Origin: Lachnospiraceae bacterium
GTDB lineage: Bacteria; Bacillota_A; Clostridia; Lachnospirales; Lachnospiraceae
Length of the DNA stretch: 26,174 bases
NCBI GenBank assembly: GCA_021770615.1
Contig: JAETQR010000049.1
Coordinates: 1-26,174 of the forward strand
Direction: 5' to 3'
The notes under the pieces were generated by a model. That model saw nothing but the letters and a program-made list of their open reading frames with translations. It ran no database searches and had not been told where the DNA came from. The position numbers and the translations under genes were made by a program. Shown piece by piece: positions 14,979-22,415 of the stretch (the stretch's first letter is position 1; every line of letters starts with the position of its first letter).

Positions 14979-15536
14979 TTAACACTCTTTTTGTATTGTA
15001 TAATATAGCTTTTTTCCTATATCAAAAAACTGCGCCTTATGACCGTATATTATCAGGCGGTACTCATCCTTTGCAATTTCCCGGTCTCCCAACTGCCTGC
15101 GCCCACTGACATAAGTATAGACGCCTTCCTTTTCATATTTTACCTTATCTATCACATCGTCCACCACATCATTGATAGGCATGGACTGAATCTTCGGATT
15201 CCACCTTCCGATCATACTTCTCACCTGATGTTTATTGAGCCTGACCGTCTTTGTATATCTCTCATCCAGGAACATGATCTGGAACTTCCTTACCCCTAGG
15301 ATATCAAGTATACGGTCAAACATGGTCTGCTCCTCTTCATAGGAAAAACCAAGCTGTACATAAGCCTGAATATGATATAATGCCTGTTCCAGATAAGACC
15401 GGTTGCCGGTCACGGAATATCTTTCATACAACCAGCCAATACTATCCTTCAGGACTTCCTTTGGATCCAGGCCCGCATCTTCTATATTGTCAAGGGCCAG
15501 TTTTATTGTTTCCATTCTGATTAATTTTCTGCTCAT
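14979..15536 (-). CDS. Uncharacterised ~185-aa protein, first gene of regulator operon
   Basis: No family recognised. ATG 15536 (MSRKLIRMETIK) is chosen because AGGAG lies about 6 nt upstream; the frame is open back to ATG 15560 without a ribosome site. It is a soluble protein: the N-terminal half is helical (LYERYSVTGNRSYLEQALYHIQAYVQ looks like a single TPR-like helical pair), and the C-terminal half is mixed, with a basic segment (TKTVRLNKHQVRSMIGRW) and beta strands (GVYTYVSGRRQLG, YRLIIYGHKAQFF). There is no clear HTH, signal peptide or TM helix. Position ahead of the LytTR regulator suggests a regulatory or lanthipeptide-linked role, but nothing in the sequence fixes it. Confidence 0.75.
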   Translation of the reverse strand: MSRKLIRMETIKLALDNIEDAGLDPKEVLKDSIGWLYERYSVTGNRSYLEQALYHIQAYVQLGFSYEEEQTMFDRILDILGVRKFQIMFLDERYTKTVRLNKHQVRSMIGRWNPKIQSMPINDVVDDVIDKVKYEKEGVYTYVSGRRQLGDREIAKDEYRLIIYGHKAQFFDIGKKLYYTIQKEC

Positions 15537-15565
15537 CACTATCTCCTGCAATATGTGCATTTTAG

Positions 15566-15594
15566 TAAATATATGGGCGTATTAGTTATTTCAA
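15566..15594 (-). promoter_or_regulatory. Candidate basal promoter of the regulator/lanthipeptide operon
   Basis: TTGAAA (15594-15589), a 17-bp spacer and TATTTA (15571-15566) on the minus strand, about 30 nt upstream of ATG 15536. It would give basal expression, while the LytTR promoter at 15967-16030 would give induced expression. Next to it are a TTCATGAA palindrome (15601-15608) and a direct repeat of AACTGA, either of which could be an XRE operator. Confidence 0.45.
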
Positions 15595-15637
15595 AATTTT
15601 TTCATGAACTGATAAACTGACATCGAAAGGAGCCGCT

Positions 15638-15973
15638 ATGAAAAAGGAAATCGGATTCCGTGTCAGGCAGGCACGTATTAACGCTGATCTAACCCAGGAA
15701 GAACTGGCAGAAAAAGCCAATGTCTCTTCCAGTTTTATAAGCCGTCTTGAAAATGGCAGGGTTCTGCCCAGCATCGACCGGCTATATATGTTAGCTAACA
15801 TCCTTGATGTAGGGCTGCAGGATCTCCTATGTGACCTGTTCCGCCAAACAGACAATGACTCATCCTCTCTTACCGGCAACATTAATTATTACATTGAGCT
15901 AATGACGATTCCGGAAAAACAGTATCTTCTGGAATGTGTAAAATTATTCCATCGCTACTTTGATAAATCATAA
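15638..15973 (+). CDS. XRE-family transcriptional regulator
   Basis: 111 aa. The N-terminal HTH_3 domain (about 5-65) reads IGFRVRQARINADLTQEELA, then EKANVSSSFISRLENGRVLP and SIDRLYMLANILDV, with the recognition helix SSSFISRLE. The C-terminal ~40 residues are helical and probably mediate dimerisation. ATG 15638 has GAAAGGAG 6 nt upstream. It is divergent from the regulator/lanthipeptide operon, with about 100 bp between the starts, so it probably represses that operon and/or itself. Its stop codon overlaps the -10 box of the opposing LytTR-type promoter, which would produce full antisense RNA across it. Confidence 0.9.
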   Translation: MKKEIGFRVRQARINADLTQEELAEKANVSSSFISRLENGRVLPSIDRLYMLANILDVGLQDLLCDLFRQTDNDSSSLTGNINYYIELMTIPEKQYLLECVKLFHRYFDKS

Positions 15974-16030
15974 CATATTTTTCAACACTTTTGGGGAAAT
16001 GTCCGCGAACTGTCATGTTTTGTCCGCGAA
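15967..16030 (-). promoter_or_regulatory. LytTR-type promoter reading antisense through the XRE gene
   Basis: On the minus strand TTCGCGGAC occurs at 16030-16022 and 16009-16001, with a 21-bp period, and the proximal copy again reads ACAGTTCGC. TATGAT (15972-15967) follows after exactly 28 bases, the same spacing as before esaA, and there is no -35. RNA would start near 15960, run antisense over the whole XRE gene and reach the 185-aa gene/LytTR/kinase/lanA/lanM operon with a leader of about 420 nt. This fits positive autoregulation by the LytTR regulator. Confidence 0.75.
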
Positions 16031-16059
16031 TTGCACATTTTAGGGTAAAAATGACACTA

Positions 16060-16086
16060 AAAGAGCCGCTATGGTAGCGGCTCTTT
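16060..16086. terminator. Bidirectional terminator between XRE and ABC permease
   Basis: A perfect 12-bp stem AAAGAGCCGCTA/TAGCGGCTCTTT with a 3-nt loop, followed by CTTT on the plus strand and ending in TTTT on the minus strand. It lies between the convergent XRE and permease genes and serves both; it also shields the LytTR promoter from permease read-through. Confidence 0.85.
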
Positions 16087-16100
16087 CTTTCCGGCTATAT

Positions 16101-18812
16101 TTAAATCATAATTAAAAATGCTGAAATTCCAAATGCTGCAAAAACTGCCACGCTGATCAGATAAATACCACCTTCTGCTGCTAACATAAACTTCTGCTGC
16201 CTCTTCGTCATTCCGATTTTACGCATGGTCTCCAGTTCTTTTCTTCTGGATATGATCCCAGTAATTACAACATTACAGTAATTCGTTATTCCTGCAATCA
16301 ACAAAATGATACTGATGCTTCCATAAATCATTCGATTTCCCCAGATATAATTCTGTGATTCTCTTAAAAGATCTGACTTGCTGATACAGAAAATTCCTGA
16401 TTCGCCTACACCGTCTAAGCTTGCAGAAGTCTCCTTTACACGCTTTTGATTTTCACTGGATAAAATGCTTTGAATCTGCTCATACACATGTTTTTCTTTA
16501 TCCGGATTTACGGAAAGTTCCATATAAAGTGTCTTTTTTGGGGTCGGAAGTTTTTCAAATCCTTTTCCACTGATAAAATAGTAAATGGATCCTTCTGCCC
16601 CGTGCCAGCTCTGGCGAATGTCCGGAAACCCTTCTGCCTGGTTATCTAAATATCCACATAATATAAATCCTTGCGATTTTTCTCCGCCATAGAGTCCGGA
16701 ATCTACACTTTTTTCAGAAGTTTCTTTTTCCTCCGGTGACATTTGAATCCACACACTTAGAACATCTTTTGACAAAAGCTTTTTAAAATAAATTGGTTCT
16801 CCCACACTTTCTTTTGCCTGCTCTTCCTGTATTTTAGAAAGCATATGATCGTGGATGATCAATACCCCTGTTCCATTTTCCAGGCTCTGCATGTCTACTT
16901 TTAAATGCTCATTATCCACATATTTTTTCAATTGTTCAATCTCGGAATCTTTCAGGATCTGCACCGTATCAGGATTGCTTCCCTGAACCATGGAAGTTCC
17001 GTCCCCATAATCCATGCTGGCTTCCGATTTTTCATTTTCTTTCACCGCATTATTCTCTTCTTTGACAAGCGGTCGGATTCCTTTTCTTGAAAGAAGGGAA
17101 TACAAGTATGCACCCTTCATAACATAGGATTTCTCTTTTTCTACACCGTTAATATTGAGTAATCTCTCCTGGACTTCCGCTGAAACAGGCGCATATTCAT
17201 CATATTCATTGTCGTACAGCAATGCAAAATTATCCCCTTGCGTTTTCATTGGGTCTTCTCCTGCTTTTCTTGTCTGATACTCTTTCCCGTAGCCTTCCTG
17301 TTCGGCCCACTGACTAAACTTCCCTGCAATTAGGAAATCCGGCCTTGATTCTATCACATGGGCATAGTCTTTTTTATCTGCAATCCGTACAACCCCGAAA
17401 AATGTAATAACTGCCAATGTCAATGACAACACGGTAAATAGATAGCGTACCGGATACCTGACTACATTTTTCAATGCCATAAATAACAGTTCTACACGAC
17501 TGTTTCTGTTCCGGATCCTATTTTTCTTTCTAAGATTTTTGAAATTTCTTCTTTTACAAATACCAAATCGTTCTTTTTTTACACCTGTGTAATATATACT
17601 CTTCACACAGGAAAGACCGACCATTCTATGAATGACTTCTGCACATACAATAATCATCAAAAGCCCTGTAAATGCAACAGCCATCACAAGGATGCCTCCG
17701 CGAAATACTGAAAACCCTTCTGCACCTCCATACATAGCCAGATACTGCTTTCCTAAACTTTTTGGGATCACAAACTTCAAAAGCACAGACGCCATGGTAC
17801 CTCCGGTCACAATTCCCACGATTAAAATTCCCAGCATCTGCCGGTAATATACTTTTTTCAGCTGCCTTTTCGTAGCCCCTAGCGTATGTAAAAGCCCTAA
17901 CTGTCTGACATCCGAAGCCATGGATATCTGCATAACATTATGCACAAGAAAAAACATTATTGCTAATACCAGCAGAGTCAGAATCATCGCGCTTCCATAA
18001 CTTCCAATCCAGGCATTGGTCGCTTCATATGCAGCCGTGTTGGCACCGACAACCTGTTGTCCAGAATCTTTCATAGTCACATCTTTGTATAGTCTGGTCT
18101 CTGTCTGTTTCCCTGTCCACTGGTTCTTCTGACTGATCAGTATCGTGGCCGACTGGTCAATATCACATCCCCATTCCTTTGCTTTTTCCTCGGAAATATA
18201 CCCACATGTCTTTACTCCGTTATTCTGAATATAGTCTTGATACCAGCCGCTTAAATGAAATTCCTGTTCTTTTTTCTGAAAAAGATCAACCTCCACCTCC
18301 AATATGATTTTCATGCCAATCTCCGGATCCTTAATACCGAGTATCTCCAATGCTTCTTTTGATAACATCAGCCCATCAGATTTTTCAGGATACCTGCCTT
18401 TGATACCGGTGTATGCCGGTTTCACAATATCATTCCAGCCACTTGCATCCAACACTTCAAGCCTGCCGATCTGTTCTCCTTCATTACTTTCTTGTGTGCA
18501 ATATGCATTCCCAATGATATTTTTTCGTCCGGCACATTTCACATAACTTAAGCCCCGTATCTGTTCATACTGAGTCTTTGTCCCCCCGTTCAGATATGTG
18601 GATGCAGTCTCTCCATTTTGTCTGACAGTCCTCACATATTCTGCCTGTACTTTCCCGTATCCAATCCCAAAGATGCCGGTTAATACCAGCACACAAAGAC
18701 TAATTGCAGCCAACAAGATCCGATTGCGGACTCGGTTTTCTTTCCGATATGCTCTGGCCAACTGACAGATTACCGATTGGTTTTTATGAGGTGTAAATAA
18801 ATATTCACCCAT
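16101..18812 (-). CDS. ABC transporter permease, FtsX/MacB type, C-terminally short
   Basis: 903 aa. TM1 lies at about 30-52, followed by a large extracytoplasmic domain, the first FtsX block (three TM helices around 280-395, with SDVRQLGLLHTLGATKRQLK), TM at about 455-475, a second extracytoplasmic domain (~480-810) and the second FtsX block (SISIILLIAGITNYCNVVIT, then RKELETMRKIGMTKRQQ). The protein stops directly after the next helix (ISVAVFAAFGISAFLIMI), so the last TM helix of a normal FtsX block is absent. Such two-block permeases with a MacB-like ATPase export or expel peptides, including lantibiotics and antibiotics. The ATPase gene is 3 nt upstream. An immunity role for the nearby lanthipeptide is possible but not shown. 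Confidence 0.85.
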   Translation of the reverse strand: MGEYLFTPHKNQSVICQLARAYRKENRVRNRILLAAISLCVLVLTGIFGIGYGKVQAEYVRTVRQNGETASTYLNGGTKTQYEQIRGLSYVKCAGRKNIIGNAYCTQESNEGEQIGRLEVLDASGWNDIVKPAYTGIKGRYPEKSDGLMLSKEALEILGIKDPEIGMKIILEVEVDLFQKKEQEFHLSGWYQDYIQNNGVKTCGYISEEKAKEWGCDIDQSATILISQKNQWTGKQTETRLYKDVTMKDSGQQVVGANTAAYEATNAWIGSYGSAMILTLLVLAIMFFLVHNVMQISMASDVRQLGLLHTLGATKRQLKKVYYRQMLGILIVGIVTGGTMASVLLKFVIPKSLGKQYLAMYGGAEGFSVFRGGILVMAVAFTGLLMIIVCAEVIHRMVGLSCVKSIYYTGVKKERFGICKRRNFKNLRKKNRIRNRNSRVELLFMALKNVVRYPVRYLFTVLSLTLAVITFFGVVRIADKKDYAHVIESRPDFLIAGKFSQWAEQEGYGKEYQTRKAGEDPMKTQGDNFALLYDNEYDEYAPVSAEVQERLLNINGVEKEKSYVMKGAYLYSLLSRKGIRPLVKEENNAVKENEKSEASMDYGDGTSMVQGSNPDTVQILKDSEIEQLKKYVDNEHLKVDMQSLENGTGVLIIHDHMLSKIQEEQAKESVGEPIYFKKLLSKDVLSVWIQMSPEEKETSEKSVDSGLYGGEKSQGFILCGYLDNQAEGFPDIRQSWHGAEGSIYYFISGKGFEKLPTPKKTLYMELSVNPDKEKHVYEQIQSILSSENQKRVKETSASLDGVGESGIFCISKSDLLRESQNYIWGNRMIYGSISIILLIAGITNYCNVVITGIISRRKELETMRKIGMTKRQQKFMLAAEGGIYLISVAVFAAFGISAFLIMI

Positions 18813-18815
18813 ACG

Positions 18816-19499
18816 CTACTCCTTCAAAACTCTGTCCTCTTTTATTTTCCCGTCTTCCATACGAATCATGCGATCTGCCTTTTGAGCGACTTCTTCCTGA
18901 TGCGTTACAAGAATGATCGACTGATGAAACTGTCCTGCACAGGATTTTAATAGATCTACTACTTCCATGCTATTGACAGAATCCAGATTGCCGGTGGGCT
19001 CATCGCAGAGCATAATTGCAGGTTTTGCCAAAAGCGCTCTGGCAATTGCCACTCTCTGCTGTTGTCCGCCTGATAACATCTGCGGCAGACGTTCTAACTT
19101 ATCTTCCAGCCCCAGTACATTTACCACCTTCTCAAAAAGCTCCTCGTCAACCGGCGTACTATCCAACCGAAGAGGCAGCACAATATTTTCATATACACTA
19201 AGCACCGATACCAGATTGTATTCCTGAAATACAAATCCCATGTTCCTTCTCCGAAAGATCGTCCGTTCTTCTTCATTCATATCCTTCAGGCTGTTTCCTC
19301 GAATCCACACTCCGCCTCCGGTAGGCGTATCCAAACCTCCAAGCATATTTAATAAAGTTGTCTTCCCACTTCCCGATGTTCCAACAATGGCAAGAAAATC
19401 CCCTTCTTCCACAGACATTGTCACTCCGTTTAGCGCATGCACCTCGCAGTTCCCTATATTGTAATATTTTTTTAAACTTGCCGTTTTTACTATCTCCAT
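18816..19499 (-). CDS. ABC transporter ATP-binding protein (MacB/LolD-type)
   Basis: 227 aa with every nucleotide-binding motif: Walker A GTSGSGKTT, Q-loop in FVFQEYNLVS, signature LSGGQQQRVAIARALL, Walker B IMLCDEPTGNLD and H-loop ILVTHQEE. The NLVSVLSVYENIVLPL segment and size place it with MacB/LolD/BceA-like ATPases that work with FtsX-type permeases. It is followed after 3 nt by the permease and has its own promoter. AGGAG lies 9 nt before ATG 19499. No two-component system is adjacent, unlike classic BceRS-BceAB loci. Confidence 0.95.
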   Translation of the reverse strand: MEIVKTASLKKYYNIGNCEVHALNGVTMSVEEGDFLAIVGTSGSGKTTLLNMLGGLDTPTGGGVWIRGNSLKDMNEEERTIFRRRNMGFVFQEYNLVSVLSVYENIVLPLRLDSTPVDEELFEKVVNVLGLEDKLERLPQMLSGGQQQRVAIARALLAKPAIMLCDEPTGNLDSVNSMEVVDLLKSCAGQFHQSIILVTHQEEVAQKADRMIRMEDGKIKEDRVLKE

Positions 19500-19528
19500 T
19501 CAAAAATTCTCCTAAATATGTTTTCCAA

Positions 19529-19564
19529 ATTATAGCACGAACACACTGACTTGAAAAGTTTTCA
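19529..19564 (-). promoter_or_regulatory. Promoter of the ABC transporter operon with a dyad at -35
   Basis: A perfect TATAAT (19534-19529) lies 17 bp from a weak -35 (TTTTCA, 19557-19552). The -35 is part of a 13-bp palindrome TGAAAAgTTTTCA (19552-19564, plus strand), a likely regulator site. Confidence 0.6.
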
Positions 19565-19660
19565 TCAAGTTGCCTTTTCATAACCTCTATTATAACGGAA
19601 AGGTGATTTTTTGTATAACAGACATCGCGCGCCACAGCGGGTGGTTTTTTTTCGTAAATA

Positions 19661-19692
19661 AAAAACAGGAGACTGCACTGCCCCCTGTTTTT
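19661..19692. terminator. Terminator downstream of the AAA/PD-(D/E)XK gene
   Basis: AAAAACAGG and CCTGTTTTT form a 9-bp stem with a 14-nt loop. On the minus strand the T-rich arm is followed by TTTATTT, so it can end transcription from the gene at 19927-21633, although it lies 235 nt after the stop. It also works on the plus strand. Confidence 0.65.
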
Positions 19693-19926
19693 GCACGCTC
19701 AAAACTATTTATCTGTTTATCCGTCGATAATCCTGCAAAATCCACAACTGTTACAATTAGATTATATCTTATTTTCAGGCTTTTGTATATCCGCTTTATA
19801 CTCCTTATTTCCTGCTTTTCTGACAGTTTTCCTGCTTTTCCTTACCTGACGCGGGTCTTCCCTTATGCCGCCTTTACCATAAACCTCCGGTACTGCGACA
19901 CCTTCCGGTTTATTCTTTGTCCTATT

Positions 19927-21633
19927 CTATAATCGCCAGCCTGCCTCAAACCGTACCTCACAGTCTTTCCGAAAAAATGATATCCCATAACAGTCTATCT
20001 TCCGATACCCTTCCTGCCGCAGTTCCTCTATATACTTTTTCTCCTGTATCTGCCGCAGTGCTTTTTCTGCATCATCCTCCAGATCGTCAATGGAATCCGA
20101 TACTTTCACTTCCAAAACAAACGCTTTCCCCCGCAAAGAAGGGCTTTTCACCATGATATCTGAACGCCCGTTGCCGGACTCCCGGTTGGATTTCACCAGA
20201 TAGTCCTGACTCTGGCTTAAAATTCCTGTCAAAAAACCGTGGTAAAAGTTCTCAGCACTGTCATAAAAGCTGATGGTCGGAAATAACTGCCCGTTCAGGA
20301 TGTCCCTCACCTTTTCCGCGTTCCCGTCCTCCATTGCCCGGTACAGGTCACGAAAGTCCTCTTTCTTTATCTTTTCCCGGAACAAATTCAATATTGTTGT
20401 CTGGTATATGGTCTTCACCTCTGTATTGGGAATCCGCGCCCGCAAGAAAATTGCCGATTCTTTAAAGTATTCACTTTCTTTGGTCAGATATCCGGTAAAA
20501 TATAAGAAATTCCACAGATTTTCCCCGCTGCTGTGCATATCTCCGTAGGTAACTTCTTCATGCACCTGGATGTCCAGCGTACTTCCGTTAAGGAGCTTTT
20601 CAATCTGTCCCTTTGTCTCCCGGTCAGCCCGCGCAATCAAATCTTTGACAATATCATTGGAACTGGTGTTAATCCAGTATGGACGCGGAAAGGCTTCTGC
20701 ATCTGAATATAAATCAAACAGAAACTTAATCACGCTCCAGGGATTATAAACTTCCGTATCTCCAAATAAATATCCGTCATACCATTCCTTCATTGTAGAA
20801 AAACGGCTTTCCACTTCATAATAGGACATTATCTGAATAACTTCCTGTTCTGTAAAGCCAAAATGTTCACTGTATTTTTTGTCAAGTACAGATATAATAT
20901 TCAAATGGTTCAGACCTGTAAAGATACTCTCCTTTGAAATCCTGAGACACCCGGTTATAACTGCAAACTGTAAATAATCATTTGTTTTCAGGGCGCACTC
21001 AAACAGCGAACGGATAAAGCCAACCATCTCATCATAAAATCCCCTGAAATACGCGTTTTCCAAAGGTACATCATACTCGTCTATCAGTACCACTGTATTA
21101 TTGCCAGTAATCTTTCGCATACACTGGCTAAACAATTTAATTGAACCCCGCACCAGTTTCTGGTCCGCCTTTTCATCTGCTATGCTGATATATTGTTCAT
21201 ATTCCTTTACAGCGAGGCTTTGCTTCCCCCGTTCAACAATCTCCCTGTGCCGTTCAAACTCAGAGGCCAACTCAGCCTGTATCATATAATAGGCAGTCTC
21301 AAAATCTTCCTGCTTCGCTGATTTTAATGTTAGGTTTATCACCGGATACTTTCCCATCTGGCTGGTATAGGCATCCCCCGCATCCATGACGTTCAAATCA
21401 TGGAACAGCTCTTTATTCTGCTCATTCCTCTCTGCATCCCCCGTATCCTCAAAGAAATACCGGAGCATACTTAAGTTCAGCGTCTTCCCAAAACGCCTTG
21501 GGCGGGTAAATAAATTCACTTCCCCTTTTAAATCCAGTAATTCTTTAATAAACATAGTCTTATCTACATAATAATATCCACCGCTGATTATTTTTTCAAA
21601 ATTATCCACGCCAACCGGCAACGCCTTCTTCAT
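19927..21633 (-). CDS. AAA-ATPase-like protein with PD-(D/E)XK domain (DUF1703 type)
   Basis: About 568 aa. It begins [20 protein letters not shown]; then [14 protein letters not shown]-loop-like [10 protein letters not shown], Walker [31 protein letters not shown] and [20 protein letters not shown]. The C-terminus has a PD-(D/E)XK nuclease-like motif, GRSDIMV...[11 protein letters not shown]. This is the AAA-ATPase_like + PDDEXK_9 family, abundant in Bacteroides and Lachnospiraceae, often in many copies; its function is unknown. ATG 21633 is chosen for its GGAGG site 7 nt upstream; the frame is open 30 codons further but crosses the promoter. No partner gene adjoins it. Confidence 0.92.
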   Translation of the reverse strand: MKKALPVGVDNFEKIISGGYYYVDKTMFIKELLDLKGEVNLFTRPRRFGKTLNLSMLRYFFEDTGDAERNEQNKELFHDLNVMDAGDAYTSQMGKYPVINLTLKSAKQEDFETAYYMIQAELASEFERHREIVERGKQSLAVKEYEQYISIADEKADQKLVRGSIKLFSQCMRKITGNNTVVLIDEYDVPLENAYFRGFYDEMVGFIRSLFECALKTNDYLQFAVITGCLRISKESIFTGLNHLNIISVLDKKYSEHFGFTEQEVIQIMSYYEVESRFSTMKEWYDGYLFGDTEVYNPWSVIKFLFDLYSDAEAFPRPYWINTSSNDIVKDLIARADRETKGQIEKLLNGSTLDIQVHEEVTYGDMHSSGENLWNFLYFTGYLTKESEYFKESAIFLRARIPNTEVKTIYQTTILNLFREKIKKEDFRDLYRAMEDGNAEKVRDILNGQLFPTISFYDSAENFYHGFLTGILSQSQDYLVKSNRESGNGRSDIMVKSPSLRGKAFVLEVKVSDSIDDLEDDAEKALRQIQEKKYIEELRQEGYRKIDCYGISFFRKDCEVRFEAGWRL

Positions 21634-21660
21634 CCTGCCACCTCCATCCTCTATTTCCAC

Positions 21661-21689
21661 ATTATACCCTATTTCCATCCGTTTCACAA
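21661..21689 (-). promoter_or_regulatory. Promoter of the AAA/PD-(D/E)XK gene
   Basis: TTGTGA (21689-21684), a 17-bp spacer and TATAAT (21666-21661) on the minus strand. The RNA start would be near 21654, about 20 nt before ATG 21633, which supports the shorter start. Confidence 0.75.
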
Positions 21690-21743
21690 TGTTCCCCTTA
21701 CGAAAACCGAAACATCGACGCAAGGCCGGTTACTGTTCACACA

Positions 21744-21768
21744 GGACTTTGCATGTACTGCAAAGTCC
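21744..21768. other. Perfect hairpin upstream of queT
   Basis: GGACTTTGC and GCAAAGTCC form a 9-bp stem with a 7-nt loop. No T-run follows on either strand. It lies before the candidate -10 (TATATT, near 21779-21784) of queT, so it may be a DNA operator or part of a longer leader RNA. Confidence 0.5.
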
Positions 21769-21791
21769 GTAAGAACGTGTATATTAGGCCA

Positions 21792-21855
21792 AGAGGAAAT
21801 TCAGCCCTTCGCCGAAGGCGAACTCTAAATGGCTGAATTTCGTAAACTAAAGGAG
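21792..21855 (+). promoter_or_regulatory. Structured queT leader, possible preQ1-responsive element
   Basis: GAAATTCAGCC (21796-21806) pairs perfectly with GGCTGAATTTC (21831-21841). Inside is a second hairpin TTCGCC/GGCGAA (21808-21822), and AGAG (21792-21795) could pair with CTCT (21823-21826) to make a pseudoknot. The tail GTAAACTAAAGGAG leads into the queT ribosome site and resembles the A-rich tail of preQ1-I riboswitches, but the class I loop sequence is absent. Known queT genes are often preQ1-controlled; the class here is not established. Confidence 0.45.
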
Positions 21856-21865
21856 AACAAAATCT

Positions 21866-22351
21866 ATGAAAAATCAAAAAGTAACTTTTATGGCGCAGGC
21901 GGCTATGATCGCCGCCGTCTATGTGGTGCTGACATATGCATTCGCACCGTTTTCTTTCGGCGAAGTCCAGATCAGAATTGCCGAGGCGCTCACCATCCTC
22001 CCTGTCTTTACTCCTGCCGCAGTCCCCGGGCTGTTTATCGGCTGCCTCACAGGGAATATTCTGGGAGGTGCGATCCTTCCCGATATTATCTTCGGGAGTA
22101 TCGCCACATTGCTCGGAGCCTGCGGCACATATAAGCTTAGCGGCAGGAAACATTTCCTCGCACCCCTCCCCCCGATCATAGCCAATACCGTAATCATACC
22201 CTTTGTACTCCGCTACGGATACAGCGTGCTGCTGCCGATTCCCTTTATGATGCTGACAGTAGGGATCGGAGAAATTCTATCCTGCGGCGTGCTGGGAATG
22301 ATCCTCTATTCCGCCCTCTGGAAATATAAAAATCTTGTGTTTCAAAAATAA
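21866..22351 (+). CDS. queT: QueT family queuosine-precursor transporter (ECF S component)
   Basis: 161 aa with about six TM helices. It has the family signature: MAQAAMIAAVYVVLTYAFAP, then SFGEVQIRIAEALTILPVFT, AAVPGLFIGCLTGNILGG and DIIFGSIATLLGA, followed by APLPPIIANTVIIPFVLRYG and GEILSCGVLG. QueT proteins are substrate-binding subunits of ECF transporters for queuosine precursors such as preQ1; the energising module is encoded elsewhere. ATG 21866 has AGGAG about 10 nt upstream. It stands alone on the plus strand, between a structured leader and a strong terminator. An overlapping frame from ATG 21829 has no ribosome site and is not called. Confidence 0.93.
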   Translation: MKNQKVTFMAQAAMIAAVYVVLTYAFAPFSFGEVQIRIAEALTILPVFTPAAVPGLFIGCLTGNILGGAILPDIIFGSIATLLGACGTYKLSGRKHFLAPLPPIIANTVIIPFVLRYGYSVLLPIPFMMLTVGIGEILSCGVLGMILYSALWKYKNLVFQK

Positions 22352-22357
22352 TCCGAC

Positions 22358-22398
22358 AAAAGAGCAGACGGGACTCCAAAGAACTCCTGTCTGCTCTT
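22358..22398. terminator. Bidirectional terminator between queT and the 813-aa gene
   Basis: AAGAGCAGAC pairs with GTCTGCTCTT, extended by GGA/TCC beyond one mismatch. A short T-rich end follows on the plus strand and TTTTG on the minus strand. It serves the two convergent genes. Confidence 0.85.
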
Positions 22399-22415
22399 CC
22401 TGTAACGGTCTCCCT

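Larger units (their letters stand above)
19500..19926. other. 427-nt intergenic region
   Basis: Holds the ABC-operon promoter at 19529-19564 and the terminator at 19661-19692. Frames in it are poor and lack ribosome sites. The plus-strand frame 19570-19932 has no recognisable domain and low-complexity composition, so I do not call it a gene. No repeat or mobile-element end is seen in 19700-19926. Confidence 0.6.

Noticed and set aside
15586..15882. Minus-strand open frame opposite the XRE gene
   Set aside because: Shadow of the XRE coding frame, Ser/Arg-rich composition and no ribosome site. The antisense promoter concerns RNA, not this frame.
19570..19932. Plus-strand open frame of 120 codons in the gap between the ABC operon and the AAA/PD-(D/E)XK gene
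   Set aside because: No ribosome site, no recognisable domain; it runs through a terminator hairpin and into the 3' end of the opposite gene.
21829..22134. Open frame from ATG 21829 overlapping queT in another frame
   Set aside because: No ribosome site; its first codons are part of the leader stem and the rest is a shadow of queT.
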